DNA of 64,000 nucleotides from Azorinus chamasolen (GCA_963576725.1 OY755241.1:77114701-77178700); one strand, 5' to 3'. Shown: positions 51,558 to 61,600, counted from the stretch's first letter. Notes: generated from the sequence alone by a model not told the origin. Numbers and translations are program-made.

Positions 51558-51944
51558 AAACCATAACTATAATAAGAGCAGAACTATTTTGTTGAAGGTT
51601 TGTTCACCCTCGACCTCGTAGACGTGCTAAACTATAGGAGCCATCTGATCTGGGTCTACTGTGTTTGCAAAAGTGTAAAACTATGTATTTATGGAGTAAT
51701 GTCTGCCATGTAGTTCTGGGGCTTACCTATGTTATATTAAGAGCATTCTACACCTCTGAAGGCCTCTGGGCTCCAATACTGCAGAGTATACAGAGCAGGA
51801 ATAACTGTAGGAGCTGTAGGAACAGCAAGGGCCATGGGAGCCATAGTTGGTGTTCAAACTGGAGTGACCACAGACGGTTGAACTGACAACAGACTGTCTA
51901 TGCCTCTCAGAGAGAGTCTGGCCTGATGCAGAGAGTGTCTATAG
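51558..51944. other. MITE remnant and a short Gly/Ala-rich open stretch
   Basis: 51636-51715 repeats sequence at 34310-34390 (direct). At 51785-51881 one frame reads YRAGITVGAVGTARAMGAIV then GVQTGVTTDG and stop, with TACTGCAG just upstream as a possible acceptor. I do not recognise it. Confidence 0.25.
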
Positions 51945-52060
51945 TGAGAGCTATATGGGGGGAAATAAATAAAATAAAATAAAAATAAAAATAAAATCAA
52001 AATAATACTAAAATGTACCTGTCACCAGTGTCTAGATCTAGACCTAGAAGAAAGAGAGGG
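51945..52060. repeat. part of inverted block 1 (partner 24736-24870)
   Basis: AAATAAAATAAAATAAAAAT then GTACCTGTCACCAGTGTCTA..GATCTAGACCTAG is the reverse complement of the segment right after the A2 MITE at 24552-24740. Confidence 0.85.
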
Positions 52061-52303
52061 GGAGGCACATGTCACAAGCACGGGAAAAGATTGGAAGAAT
52101 TTCTTAATAGGCATTCAATCAATTTTAACTGAAAACATCTATGAATCATTGGGATTGGTTATGGCTACGCTGCATATATGATATTATATGCGGTATCAGG
52201 GATTTCTTCTTGTTTCCGGTCACAAGTAATAGATATAGCTAAAAGCAGATTTTTTATCCAGTAAAGTATTTTCTATTAAAATGCAGTAGCAGATTGCTCC
52301 ATT
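52061..52303. other. unassigned
   Basis: No recognised feature. Confidence 0.35.
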
Positions 52304-52441
52304 ATCCCTTTACCTAATGCATATTCAAGAAACGGTGACAAGAGCAGACCTTGGTAAGATAGCTCCTAAAGGATCCATCTGATCTGGGTCTACTCTGTTT
52401 GCAAAGGTGTGTAAAAGGGGTTGCTATCAGGTAAAGGGTTA
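52304..52441 (-). mobile_element. A2 MITE, shortened
   Basis: CCCTTTACCTAATGCATATT..AGAGCAGACCTTGGTAAGAT..CCATCTGATCTGGGTCTACT..TATCAGGTAAAGGGTTA. Confidence 0.75.
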
Positions 52442-52454
52442 CAACATGGATTCT

Positions 52455-52620
52455 AGCAGTATTCTATTGATTGATTGATTGATTGAGTTGGGTTTTATGG
52501 CACTGCAAAGCTTTATAGGTTATATGGCGTAGAGACAGGGGAAAAGTTTCTGGATCCATATCTCATTTACATCGAGATAAATATATGAGATACGGATCCA
52601 GAAACCAAACACCTGCTGGA
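52455..52620 (+). mobile_element. element M (partner 34440-34640, inverted)
   Basis: A GATT microsatellite (52470-52485) precedes GAGTTGGGTTTTATGGCACT..TATATGGCGTAGAGACAGGG..CTGGATCCATATCTCATTTA and its inverse TATGAGATACGGATCCAGAA, a hairpin near 52550-52608. Confidence 0.7.
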
Positions 52621-52654
52621 GAAACAGAGATTCTATTGTATAATATTTCAAATT

Positions 52655-52812
52655 TAACCCATTTCCGAAAATTGACGCCTTTTGATGCCTCTGGAAAGGT
52701 CACTTTTTGAAACAATTGTGAAAAACAATTCTGTCTTTGATACATATTTGCCTTAATTTATATGCACGATGTCATTATTTCTTACATGAATATTCATGGA
52801 GTAAAGGGTTTA
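52655..52812. mobile_element. chimeric MITE: B left end, A2 right end
   Basis: TTAACCCATTTCCGAAAATT..CTCTGGAAAGGTCACTTTTT is B; GCACGATGTCATTATTTCTT..ATGAATATTCATGGAGTAAAGGGTTTA is A2. Confidence 0.85.
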
Positions 52813-52959
52813 ACTCCTATAGATCATAACAAAAAAATACAATATTCATCAAAGCTATTAATTTTACATGATTTTCATCGATCATTATCATTAACTTATG
52901 GTGGTCATATTTGCTATCAGTAATATATATATGAAACATGCCCTTGATTCCAATTCTCT

Positions 52960-53143
52960 TTACCTTTTCCCTTTTCTATATTCATTCCAACATTGAAGCC
53001 ATTTTAGAAACTAAAACAGACCTATAAAATTCCATTAGCAAACAGGGCAGACACTGATGAGACGACTCCGATAAGAACCATCTCATATGGGTCTACTTTG
53101 TTTGCAAATGCATGAAAAAGTGTTTATATGAGGGAAAGGGTTA
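52960..53143 (-). mobile_element. A MITE, second local copy of 53874-54131
   Basis: CTTTACCTTTTCCCTTTTCT..TTCCATTAGCAAACAGGGCA..GACGACTCCGATAAGAACCA..ATGAAAAAGTGTTTATATGA..GGGAAAGGGTTAA. With flanks GATTCCAATTCT and AACAAGTCAACTAATCAAAA it duplicates 53860-54160. Confidence 0.85.
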
Positions 53144-53149
53144 ACAAGT

Positions 53150-53288
53150 CAACTAATCAAAATACAGCAAAACCTAGCAAATTCAAACTTAGTGAAGCAA
53201 GTGGTTGCTAAATGCAGGATGAAAGTCATTTAGAAAGCTCACAGGAGCTCTCTGTAAGATTTTCATCCTGCATTAGTTTCAACCTGTC
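53150..53288. mobile_element. D-type MITE
   Basis: AATACAGCAAAACCTAGCAA..GTGGTTGCTAAATGCAGGAT..GAAAGCTCACAGGAGCTCTC..TTTTCATCCTGCATTAGTTT; the outer right end is replaced by the A2 element. Confidence 0.7.
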
Positions 53289-53527
53289 TTAACCCTTTAC
53301 CCCATGAATATTCATGGAAGAAATAATAACATCATGAATATTAATTTGAATTTGAGTTATAACAGCGCATGGGCACAGTAATGTTTGGCCATGGCAGAAA
53401 CTGTAGAATTATATCTTTATTACATCAATGGCAAATAGAGCAGATCCTGATCAGACAGCTCCTATAGTAACCATCCAACCTGGGTCTACTACTATGTTTG
53501 TAAAAGGCTTATGGAGTAAAGCGTTAA
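53289..53527 (-). mobile_element. A2 MITE, complete (inverted partner 24552-24740)
   Basis: TTAACCCTTTACCCCATGAA..TGTTTGGCCATGGCAGAAAC..GAGCAGATCCTGATCAGACA..GGCTTATGGAGTAAAGCGTTAA. Confidence 0.9.
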
Positions 53528-53613
53528 AGACTATCACTGAAGTTGTACATGTATGATTGCATGAACTAAGATATCTAACACCATGGCACAAGACACTCTG
53601 TAGGATGAGATCC

Positions 53614-53827
53614 TCAACCCATTCCCTCATAGGCCATTTTAGTTCTTACCTCTGAGTATATTTATCAAAAAGAGCATGAACTAGAGGAAAGGACTTTTTT
53701 TTAGAATTGTGTAGTGTTGAAACCATTGATAAACCGAGCATTTGCTGCTGTGGAGCAAATGCTCTATTTATCACAATGGTTTCAGAAAGTAAAGTTTACA
53801 GAGGCGTCAATATGAGGGAATATGTTG
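53614..53827 (-). mobile_element. B MITE (inverted partner 24256-24472)
   Basis: TCAACCCATTCCCTCATAGG..AAAAAGAGCATGAACTAGAG..GAGCATTTGCTGCTGTGGAG..CAAATGCTCTATTTATCACA..GCGTCAATATGAGGGAATAT. Confidence 0.9.
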
Positions 53828-53873
53828 TTGACTTATATATGTCCATTGAGGAAACACGCTCTTGATTCAATTC

Positions 53874-54131
53874 TATTTACCCTTCCCTGTTCTATATTCA
53901 TTCCATATTTAATACCTACTGGATATTCATGGACAAAATACTTATAATGAAATAAGCATGAAATAATAATAAACATTGTAGCAATTTTAGAAAATAAAGA
54001 AACAGATCTATCAAATTCCATTAGCACACAGGGCAGACACTGACGAGACGACTCCGATAATAACCATCTAATATGGGTCTACTTTGTTTGCAAATGCATG
54101 AAAAAGTGTTTATATGAGGGAAAGGGTTTAC
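53874..54131 (-). mobile_element. A MITE (inverted partner 24004-24239)
   Basis: TTTACCCTTCCCTGTTCTAT..TACTGGATATTCATGGACAA..CACAGGGCAGACACTGACGA..GTTTATATGAGGGAAAGGGTTTA. Confidence 0.9.
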
Positions 54132-54244
54132 ACATCAACTTATCAAAATAAGTAAAACCTTACGAATTCAAACTTTTAGTGAAGCAAGTGGCTCCAGCCT
54201 TATTGAACAGTACAGTCTATTCAGTATGAACACGTACACATTTC

Positions 54245-55518
54245 TGGGCATCTTTATTAATGTCATACAGTGCTGATCTGGGTCCAAGTCCTATCTATAT
54301 AAATGTCATACAGTGCTGATCTGGGTCCGAGTCCCATCTTTATTAATGTCATACAGTGCTGATCTGGGTTCAAGTCCTATCTTTATTAATGTCATACAGT
54401 GCTGATCTGGGTCCGAGTCCCATCTTTATTAATGTCAAACAGTGCTGATCTGGGTCCGAGTCCCATCTTTATTAATGTCATACAGTGCTGATCTGGGTCC
54501 GAGTCCCATCTTTATTAATGTCATACAGTGCTGATCTGGGTCCGAGTCCTATCTTTATTAATGTCAAACAGTGCTGATCTGGGTCCGAGTCTCATCTTTA
54601 CTAATGTTATACAGTGCTGATCTTGGTCCGAGTTCCATCTTTATCAATGTCAAACAATGCTTATCTGGGTCGGAGTCCCATCTTTATTAATGTCAAACAG
54701 TGCTGATCTGGGTCCGAGTCTCATCTTTATTAATGTCATACAGTGCTAATCTGGGTCCGAGTCCCATCTTTATTAATTTCATACAGTGCTAATCTGGGTC
54801 CGAGTCCCATCTTTATTAATGTCATACAGTGCTGATCTGGGTCCGAGTCCTATCTTTATTAATGTCAAACAGTGCTGATCTGGGTCCGAGTTTCATCTTT
54901 ATCAATGTCAAACAGTGCTGATCTGGGTCCAAGTCACATCTTTATCAATGTCATGCAGTGCTGATCTGGGTCCGAGTCCCATCTTTATTAATGTTATACA
55001 GTGCTGATCTTGGTCCGAGTTCCATCTTTATCAATGTCAAACAATGCTGATCTGGGTCGGAGTCCCATCTTTATTAATGTCAAACAGTGCTGATCTGGGT
55101 CCGAGTCTCATCTTTATTAATGTCATACAGTGCTGATCTGGGTCCGAGTCCCATCTTTATTAATTTCATACAGTGCTAATCTGGGTCCGAGTCCCATCTT
55201 TATTAATGTCATACAGTGCTGATCTGGGTCCGAGTCCCATCTTTATTAATGTCATACAGTGCTGATCTGGGTCCGAGTCCCATCTTTATCAATGTCAAAC
55301 AGTGCTGATCTGGGTCCAAGTCACATCTTTATCAATGTCATGCAGTGCTGATCTGGGTCCGAGTCTCATCTTTATTAATGTTATACAGTGCTGATCTTGG
55401 TCCGAGTTTCATCTTTATCAATGTCAAACAATGCTGATCTGGGTCGGAGTCCCATCTTTATTAATGTCAAACAGTGCTGATCTGGGTCCGAGTTCCATCT
55501 TTACTAATGTCATACAGT
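54245..55518. repeat. 43-bp minisatellite, ~29 copies, with 387-bp higher-order period
   Basis: Unit: TTTATTAATGTCATACAGTG..CTGATCTGGGTCCGAGTCCC..ATC. Variant units recur exactly nine units apart: TCTTGGTCCGAGTT at 54621, 55008 and 55395; CTAATCTGGG after TTAATTTCAT at 54775 and 55162; AAGTCACATC at 54931 and 55318. So a nine-unit block was itself duplicated. Confidence 0.95.
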
Positions 55519-55850
55519 AAATAGTGATGAACCTGATGAGACAGCTCCTGCAGGCACTGTCTCATCAGTGTCTGCACTATTTACAGGTAGATATATTGAC
55601 GTAAACAGCAAGAGAAGTGTTAATTGCGGTATCTGTGCCAATTGCAGCAGCTGTCTAATCAGGGTCTGCATTATTTACAGGTTGATTTTGCAACCAGTGC
55701 TCTCCAAAGCTGTGATTGCACAGAGGCATATTTGTATGAAGTGAAGATATATTATTATGTAATTATACGACAGGACATGTGTAAAGGAGAAATGTATCTT
55801 AAAATTCAGACATCAAAAGGCGTCAATGAGGGAATGGGATAATTACTAAC
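55515..55850. mobile_element. two C MITE parts in opposite orientation
   Basis: AAATAGTGATGAACCTGATG..CTGCACTATTTACAGGTAGA..AACAGCAAGAGAAGTGTTAA is a C core and right end. TGCATTATTTACAGGTTGAT..TTGCAACCAGTGCTCTCCAA..GACAGGACATGTGTAAAGGA is a reversed C left half, ending in a B-like GGCGTCAATGAGGGAATGGG. Confidence 0.8.
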
Positions 55851-55990
55851 AGTAACCATAGTGCCATTGTCACGTCTGTGATTATCTGTGCAAAATATTT
55901 GAAATCCAGATGAGACGCCAAGCAACTTGGCGTCACACCACGCCCAAACTGTTTGATACAGAGAACGTTTTTAAGGAAACAAATAAGAAA
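55850..55990. mobile_element. E foldback element
   Basis: AATATTTGAAATCCAGATGA..GACGCCAAGCAACTTGGCGTC..CAAACTGTTTGATACAGAG. The arm GACGCCAAG/CTTGGCGTC is intact. Confidence 0.75.
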
Positions 55991-56394
55991 AATCGAAAAT
56001 GAACATTTCATTTTCAAAGTTTGCAGACGACAAAATTGGGCAGTGAAAGAGTTTAACACTAATCTTATGATTTTAAAGGAATTTGAAGAAATTTAAAGCA
56101 GACGACAATGTTTGCAGACGAAACATATTTGGAGCCAAAAGAGTTAAAATCATGTTGTCTTTCTTTATAGTATCTGTTGTTTGTTAGTGTCATAAGTATC
56201 CTAGCCTCTTCAGAAACCAACTCATTCGGCACCTGATCTGGATCCACACTGTTTGAAAATAATAGTGATCTCATTATATTACTAACTTGAAAAGAAACAA
56301 TTTATGTCACACATTTGGTTTGTTTCAAGGTCAAATGTTTGTTACCAGGTGTGCTGTAGTTAAGACGCCGCTACGAAGGCGTCAAACAAGAGAC
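55991..56394. other. E-like remnant and unassigned DNA
   Basis: TTGCAGACGACAAAAT..GCAGTGAAAGAG and CAGACGACAATGTTTGCAGACG are motifs that accompany E copies (also 58425). CACCTGATCTGGATCCACAC (56228) is a further core. A 69-codon minus frame has no motif. Confidence 0.45.
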
Positions 56395-56490
56395 GTAAAT
56401 TAAACCAATTAAGAAAGCTACTTTATTTATCCATCAAACCCCAGGCATTCTAAAGAGTGATCAAAGCATATATGGCGAGTTTAGTACAAT
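56395..56490. mobile_element. J element remnant
   Basis: ACGTAAATTAAACCAATTAA..GCTACTTTATTTATCCATCA..AACCCCAGGCATTCTAAAGA; the right arm has decayed. Confidence 0.6.
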
Positions 56491-56690
56491 AGAAGATGTC
56501 TTAAGCGGCCATCAAAAAGGTCTGAGTACTAGTATGATTTTGTACAGCAGATGATAGCTAAATGCAACTCACAAGTAATACAGAAAAGCTTCTGTAGCAT
56601 TATGTTTGTCCTGCATTAAGCGATCGCCTGTTTTTAGGACTCATATGGTCACTAAATGAATGGCTTCTTAGGACAGGCTTTGCTGTACTT
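56491..56690. mobile_element. D MITE
   Basis: AGATGTCTTAAGCGGCCATC..AGATGATAGCTAAATGCAAC..TTTGTCCTGCATTAAGCGAT..CTTAGGACAGGCTTTGCTGTA. Confidence 0.8.
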
Positions 56691-56789
56691 GAATGCGGAC
56701 CTTTGTATGTTCATCTGCCTAGCGAAACCTTAACTTATTCATAGAGGGTTAAACCCAAACTAACAAGAAGGCAACCAACTCAAGGACTA

Positions 56790-57400
56790 TAGTAAATGAC
56801 TTCTACACTGGACTTTCAAACTGGTCTCAATGTCGGTCACCTCTACACTGGCCATTCAAACTAGTCTCTGTGTCGGTCACCTATACACCGGAAGTTCAAA
56901 CTAGTCTCAGTTTCGGTCACCTCTACACCGGAAGTCCAAACTAGTCTCAGTGTCGGTCACCTCTACACTGGTCATTAAAACTAGTCTCAGTGTCGGTCAC
57001 CTCTACACTGGTCATTAAAACTAGTCTCAGTGTCGGCCACCTCTACACTAGACGTTCAAACTAGTCTCTTTGTCGGCGGCCTCTACACTGGACATTCAAT
57101 CTTGTCTCAATGTTGGTCACCTCCACATCGGACGTTCAAACTAGTCTCAATGTCTGTTACCTCTACATCGGACGTTCAAACTAGTCTCAATGTCGGTGAC
57201 CTTTACACCGGATGTTCAAATTGTTTCAATGTGGATAACCTCTAACCTGGCCGTTCAGACTAGTTTCAATGTAAGTCACCCGTACACAGGACGGTCGAAC
57301 TAGTCTTAATGTCAGTCACCCCATACATAGGCCATTCCAACTAGTCTCAATGTCGGTCACTTCTACACTGGACGTTGAAACTAGTCTCGATGTCGATTTA
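56790..57400. repeat. 40-bp minisatellite, ~15 copies
   Basis: CTCTACACTGGACGTTCAAA then CTAGTCTCAATGTCGGTCAC repeats with moderate divergence; ends near 57395. Confidence 0.95.
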
Positions 57401-58230
57401 TTAAAATGATTTTTCCCAAAACTGCAAGAAAAAGACCTGGTAGTATCATAAAATGTATTTACAGTAAATTTCTACAGACGACCCAGTCTATGGCGACCAT
57501 ATACTGAGACAGACATGTCCCTCACCTTTCACATGATTTAAAAGTCATAAGAATTACTTTTAAAAGAATATTTTATCTTTGCCTAGTTAATGTGACACAC
57601 CTTAGTGAGAATATAGTGATAACCAATGAAGAATTTATGGTCATTTTCTTGGAATCGACTTTCAAGTATGAAAGAGGGTGCAAAATTCCCATGTCCCTCA
57701 TCATACAACACATAATAGAATGAGATATCTTGAACTTAAATCATATAGCTGTTAGTTTAATCTCTAGTGGCTTTTTTCAGCTGCTGATTTTGTCCCTCGT
57801 TTTCCTGTCAGTACCGAAACGGTATGGTGTTTTAGCCTGTACCTATTTTATCTTGAAATTGAGGGAAATCCCTTCTGACGTCATCAGAAGGTTTTTCCCA
57901 TACAGTCATTATAGGGTACACTTCGATTAGCAATCCCGGTTCTATTATAAGAAATGGCCTCGCAAACATCTATTTCTATTGAGTATGTTTTTAGGCCGTC
58001 AGCACCGAAACGCCCTCAAACCAGGCAAGCTGAACTATAAATTCATGTTAACAGACCTTGTTGTATACGCCGTGTGTACACGATGCTTAAATGCATAAAA
58101 TTATTGAAACATGTACTGGGTAAATGCCTGAAATTATGAAAAATAAACAAAATTGTCATTACCGAAACGTCATTACCGAAACGTTTTTCATTCATTTTTT
58201 GGCATTTTTTTTGCCATTTTTTAAAACATG
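57401..58230. other. unassigned; ACCGAAACG motif four times
   Basis: ACCGAAACG occurs near 57813, 58003, 58161 and 58174. CCTTCTGACGTCATCAGAAG (57870-57889) is a near-perfect palindrome centred on TGACGTCA. A 66-codon frame (57730-57930) is hydrophobic at its start but unrecognised. Confidence 0.45.
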
Positions 58231-58234
58231 AGCA

Positions 58235-58470
58235 ATGGAAATGTTTGAACTGTATACTTTTACGATAAATTAGTCCTAAAGCTAGTATGAAGCAAATAGC
58301 TTGAATCCAGATGAGATGCGGAGCAACGCGGCGTCTCATCAGGATAAAAACTGCTTGTTACCATGGTAATGTTTTTGAAAGAAAAGGTGAGAAAATCAAA
58401 TAAACACAGACTGTAGATATCGAAATTTGCAGACGACAGCGAAAGAGTCCATGTTATTTTCATCCCGGAT
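58235..58470. mobile_element. E foldback element, well preserved
   Basis: AAGCAAATAGCTTGAATCCA..GATGAGATGCGGAGCAACGC..GGCGTCTCATCAGGATAAAA..CTGCTTGTTACC, then a tail with TTTGCAGACGACAGCGAAAG. The longest E copy. Confidence 0.8.
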
Positions 58471-58543
58471 GGTATTTCTGCAATATTCTATGCCTACATG
58501 TAAATGGGTTAGACTTTTCACTGTTGAATATTCATAACGACAT

Positions 58544-59075
58544 AATAATAATAATAATAATACTTGATTTTGATATAGCGCTATCTAGAACCATAAAGGT
58601 TATCAGAGGCGCTGTACATTAAACATATTTTGCTTTTGTAAAAAGTATTTAAAACAAGTGTATTTACAACACATTTCTCTTAAAATAACATTTTAAAATT
58701 GTCGATACTACTCTACTGGTAAACATATCCATAAAACACGGTGTTGTAATGTCACATAAAGTTATCAAATATTAAAAACGTGCTCAGTGTTTTGTACATA
58801 TCAAAAAAAATAAATCTTTGAACAGTAAAACAATCGATGCATTGACGATATTAGATATTATTTGTAAACAAGTATGTTTTCAGTTTCGTTTTAAAAACAT
58901 CAAGCGTTGGTGCTTGCTTGATAGAGTTTGGAAGTTTGTTCCATTTTGCAGGTGCATATACAGAAAAACTACGGTCTGCAAATGTTTTTCTTTTTGTGAC
59001 TGGCACTGATAATCTGAGATGGTTCGAATCTGATCGAAGGTTTCGTGGGCAGTTATAAAGTGACAGTTTAAGAAA
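58544..59075 (-). mobile_element. 5'-truncated LINE with (ATT)n tail and 11-bp TSD
   Basis: CATAACGACAT flanks both sides (58533-58543 and 59076-59086). Minus-strand order: coding end, 3' UTR with GCGCTATATCAAAATCAAGT, then ATT repeats. This is a textbook target-primed insertion; the intact frame and exact duplication suggest it is fairly young. Confidence 0.9.
58851..59075 (-). pseudogene. LINE reverse-transcriptase C-terminus (CR1/L2-like)
   Basis: The 75-codon frame includes LRSDSNHLRLSVP, KRKTFADRSFSVYAPAKWNK and LPNSIKQAPTLDVFKTKLKT followed by YLF. The RSFSxxAPxxWNxLPxxI..SLxxFKxxLKTxLF pattern is the characteristic C-terminus of CR1/L2-type RT proteins. Its first ATG comes from the target-site duplication, so only the end of the protein is present. 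Confidence 0.9.
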
Positions 59076-59090
59076 CATAACGACATCATA

Positions 59091-59550
59091 AATAGGTATT
59101 AGCTGGAGCCGTCTGACCCGGGTCTACTATAGGTATTAGCTGGAGCCGTCTAACCCGGGTCTACTCTAGGTATTAGCTGGAGCCGTCTGACCCGGGTCTA
59201 CTCTAGGTATTAACTGGAGCCGTCTGACCTTGGTCTACTCTAGGTATTAGCTGGAGCCGTCTGACCCGGTCTACTGTAGGTATTAGCTGGAGCCGTCTGG
59301 TCTGGGTCTACTCTAGGTATTATATGTAGCTGGAGCCGTCTGACCCGGGTCTACTCTAGGTATTAACTGGAGCCGTCTGACATGGGTCTACTCTAGGTAT
59401 TAGCCGGAGCCGTCTGACCAGGGTCTACTCTACGTATTACATGTAGCTGGAGCCGTCTGACCAGGGTCTACTCTAGGTATTAGCTGGAGCCGACTGACCT
59501 GGGTTTACTCTAGGTATTAGCTGGAGCCGTCTGACCTGTGTCTACTCTGT
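59091..59550. repeat. 37-bp minisatellite grown from a MITE core, ~12 copies
   Basis: AGGTATTAGCTGGAGCCGTC then TGACCCGGGTCTACTCT repeats; the final unit runs into GTCTACTCTGTTTGCAATG, the intact core arm. GGAGCCGTCTGAYC..GGGTCTACTC is A/A2 core sequence. Confidence 0.95.
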
Positions 59551-59593
59551 TTGCAATGTCGTGCAGAAGCGTTTCTTTAAACGATAGGGTTAA

Positions 59594-60016
59594 CCCTTAA
59601 CATATTCCCTCATATTGACGCCTTTTGATTTTGATTTTATTATATGAAGAAAAGAACAAAAGAGGAAGAAAGAGAATTAGTATTGTTGAATCTTAAAAAC
59701 CCGCAAACTAAAAGAATAGAATTATTAATATTATTATAATCATAATGGTCCCACGTTCGCCCGCCCGTTTTCTTCTCGGCCTGTCCTTTATATACGAAAG
59801 TTAACGTTATATTAACTGGTATCGCTAATTATTAGTAGAAACTTGGATACACAGAAAACTCGTTATACAGGGTTATACTGAGCGTATTTAGATATTTAAG
59901 AGTCGATGAAAGGGGAATAACTCAAATAAAAATTTGTAGATGTGTTTTATCTCCCAATTGATTGATCTATAGATGTTTGAATTTAAGATCGCCATTGACC
60001 ATTGATTGATTTATGT
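59594..60016. other. B left fragment then unassigned
   Basis: TTAACATATTCCCTCATATT..GACGCCTTTTGATTTTGAT at 59598-59640 is a B end. The rest, including AATATTATTATAATCATAAT, is unassigned. Confidence 0.5.
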
Positions 60017-60017
60017 A

Positions 60018-60176
60018 TACAGTAAAACCTCTCTTTAACGGCCACTAAATTGTGTTAATTAGTTGGGATTTAGGGCAGGTGGCTGCTTAAAGCAAAGTGA
60101 AAGTAAAACAGAACGCTGCCTTTAACACAAAATACTTGATGTAACTAAGTGGCCGTTATAGAGAGGTTTTACCATA
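60018..60176. mobile_element. D MITE
   Basis: TACAGTAAAACCTCTCTTTA..GGCCACTAAATTGTG is mirrored by CTAAGTGGCCGTTATAGAGA..GGTTTTACCATA. Only half of the core (GCAGGTGGCTGCTTAAAGCA) is left. Confidence 0.9.
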
Positions 60177-60214
60177 GTGCATGCACATGTAACGCAGAAG
60201 AATGTTGTAGTCAT

Positions 60215-60655
60215 ATATGTAACTACAGGTCTGGCCTGGGTCTACACTGTCAGCAAACGAATATTGTCGTCATGTTTGTGACTGCAGTGTCCCTCTGGCC
60301 AGGGTCTACATTGTTAGCTAACGAATATTGTCGTCATGTTTGTGACTGCAGTGTCCCTCTGGCCAGGGTCTGCACTGTTATCTAACGAATGTTGTCGTCA
60401 TGTTTGTAACCGCAGTGTCCCTCTGGTCTGGGTCTACACGGTTAGCTAACGAATATTGTCGTCATGTTTGTAACTGCAGTGTCCCTCTGGCCTGGGTCTA
60501 CACTGCTAGCTATCGAAAGTTGTAGTCATGTACGAGTATGTAACTACATGCGTCCTCTGGTCTGGGTATACACTGTTAGCTAACGAATGTTGTCGTCGTG
60601 CTTGTGACTACAGGATCCCCCTGGTCTGGGTCTACACTGTTTGTCTATGATCATA
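60215..60655. repeat. ~64-bp minisatellite, ~7 copies
   Basis: GTCTACACTGTTAGCTAACG..AATATTGTCGTCATGTTTGT..GACTGCAGTGTCCCTCTGGC..CAGG repeats seven times; the last unit ends in GGTCTACACTGTTTG, a MITE core arm. Confidence 0.9.
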
Positions 60656-60934
60656 TTAAAGGCCACTAAGCAATGGTGGGTTAGGGATATTATAACTAAG
60701 GCGGCTTTCCTCAATCCAGAAATACGTACAGAAGAAATCTCCTGCAGGAGCTTTCAGCATTACTGTAGACCTGCATTAAGCTGTGAACTTGAGAAAATGT
60801 CAATATTACAAATCGTATAACACGAACTTCTGTTATCTCGAACTAATGTATATAGTCCCTTGAAGTTCGAGATATCGAAGTTGAACTGTAGATGTAACAT
60901 GCGATATACTTTACTACTATGAGTATGATTGTTT
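60656..60934. mobile_element. D core remnant and a pogo-like MITE end
   Basis: AATCTCCTGCAGGAGCTTTC..TAGACCTGCATTAAGCTGTG (60738-60785) is a D-like core. ACGAACTTCTGTTATCTCGA and GAAGTTCGAGATATCGAAGT..TGAACTGTA (60822-60893) form a separate inverted pair recalling pogo/Tigger-type ends (recollection). Confidence 0.55.
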
Positions 60935-61600
60935 GCTAGTTTGCCTCATGTTGAGTTATGGGATCAGGCTATGCTCTGTTTACTTTGCCTCATGTTGAGT
61001 TATGTGATCAGGCTATGCTCTGCTTACTTTGCCTCATGTTGAGTTATGTGATCAGGCTATGCTCTGTTTACTTTGCCTCATGTTGAGTTATGGGATCAGG
61101 CTATGCTCTGTTTTTACTTTGCCTCATGTTGAGTTATGTGATCAGGCTATGCTCTGTTTACTTTGCCTCATGTTGAGTTATGGGATCAGGCTATGCTCTG
61201 TTTACTTTACCTCATGTTGAGTTATGTCATTAAGCTATGCTCTGTTTACTTTGCCTCATGTTGAGTTATGTGACCAGGCTATGCTTTGTTTACTTTACCT
61301 CATGTTGAGTTATGTCATCAGGCTATGCTCTGTTTACTTTACCTCATGTTGAGTTATGTCATCAGGCTATGCTCTGTTTACTTCACCTCATGTTGAGTCA
61401 TGTCATCAGGCTATGCTCTGTTTACTTTGCCTCATGTTGAGTTATATGATCAGGCTATGCTCTGTTTACTTTACCTCATGTTGAGTTATGTCATCAGGCT
61501 ATGCTCTGTTTACTTTACCTCATGTTGAGTTATGTCATCAGGCTATACTCTGTTTACTTCACCTCATGTTGAGTTATGTCATCAGGCTATGCTCTGTTTA
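60935..61600. repeat. 44-bp minisatellite grown from an A2 core, ~15 copies
   Basis: TTTGCCTCATGTTGAGTTAT then GTGATCAGGCTATGCTCTGT then TTAC repeats. The last unit passes into TGCTCTGTTTATGTATGAAA..ATAATAAATCTGTTTCTACT and CGTGACGTCATTGTTTCTCA, an A2 right half (to ~61735). Confidence 0.95.

Larger units (their letters stand above)
58510..59593 (-). mobile_element. A2-type MITE expanded by a LINE insertion and a minisatellite
   Basis: GTTGAATATTCATAACGACA on the left and TACTCTGTTTGCAATGTCGT..ACGATAGGGTTAA on the right are MITE parts. The LINE (58544-59075) and the 37-bp array (59091-59550) account for the extra length. Confidence 0.7.
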
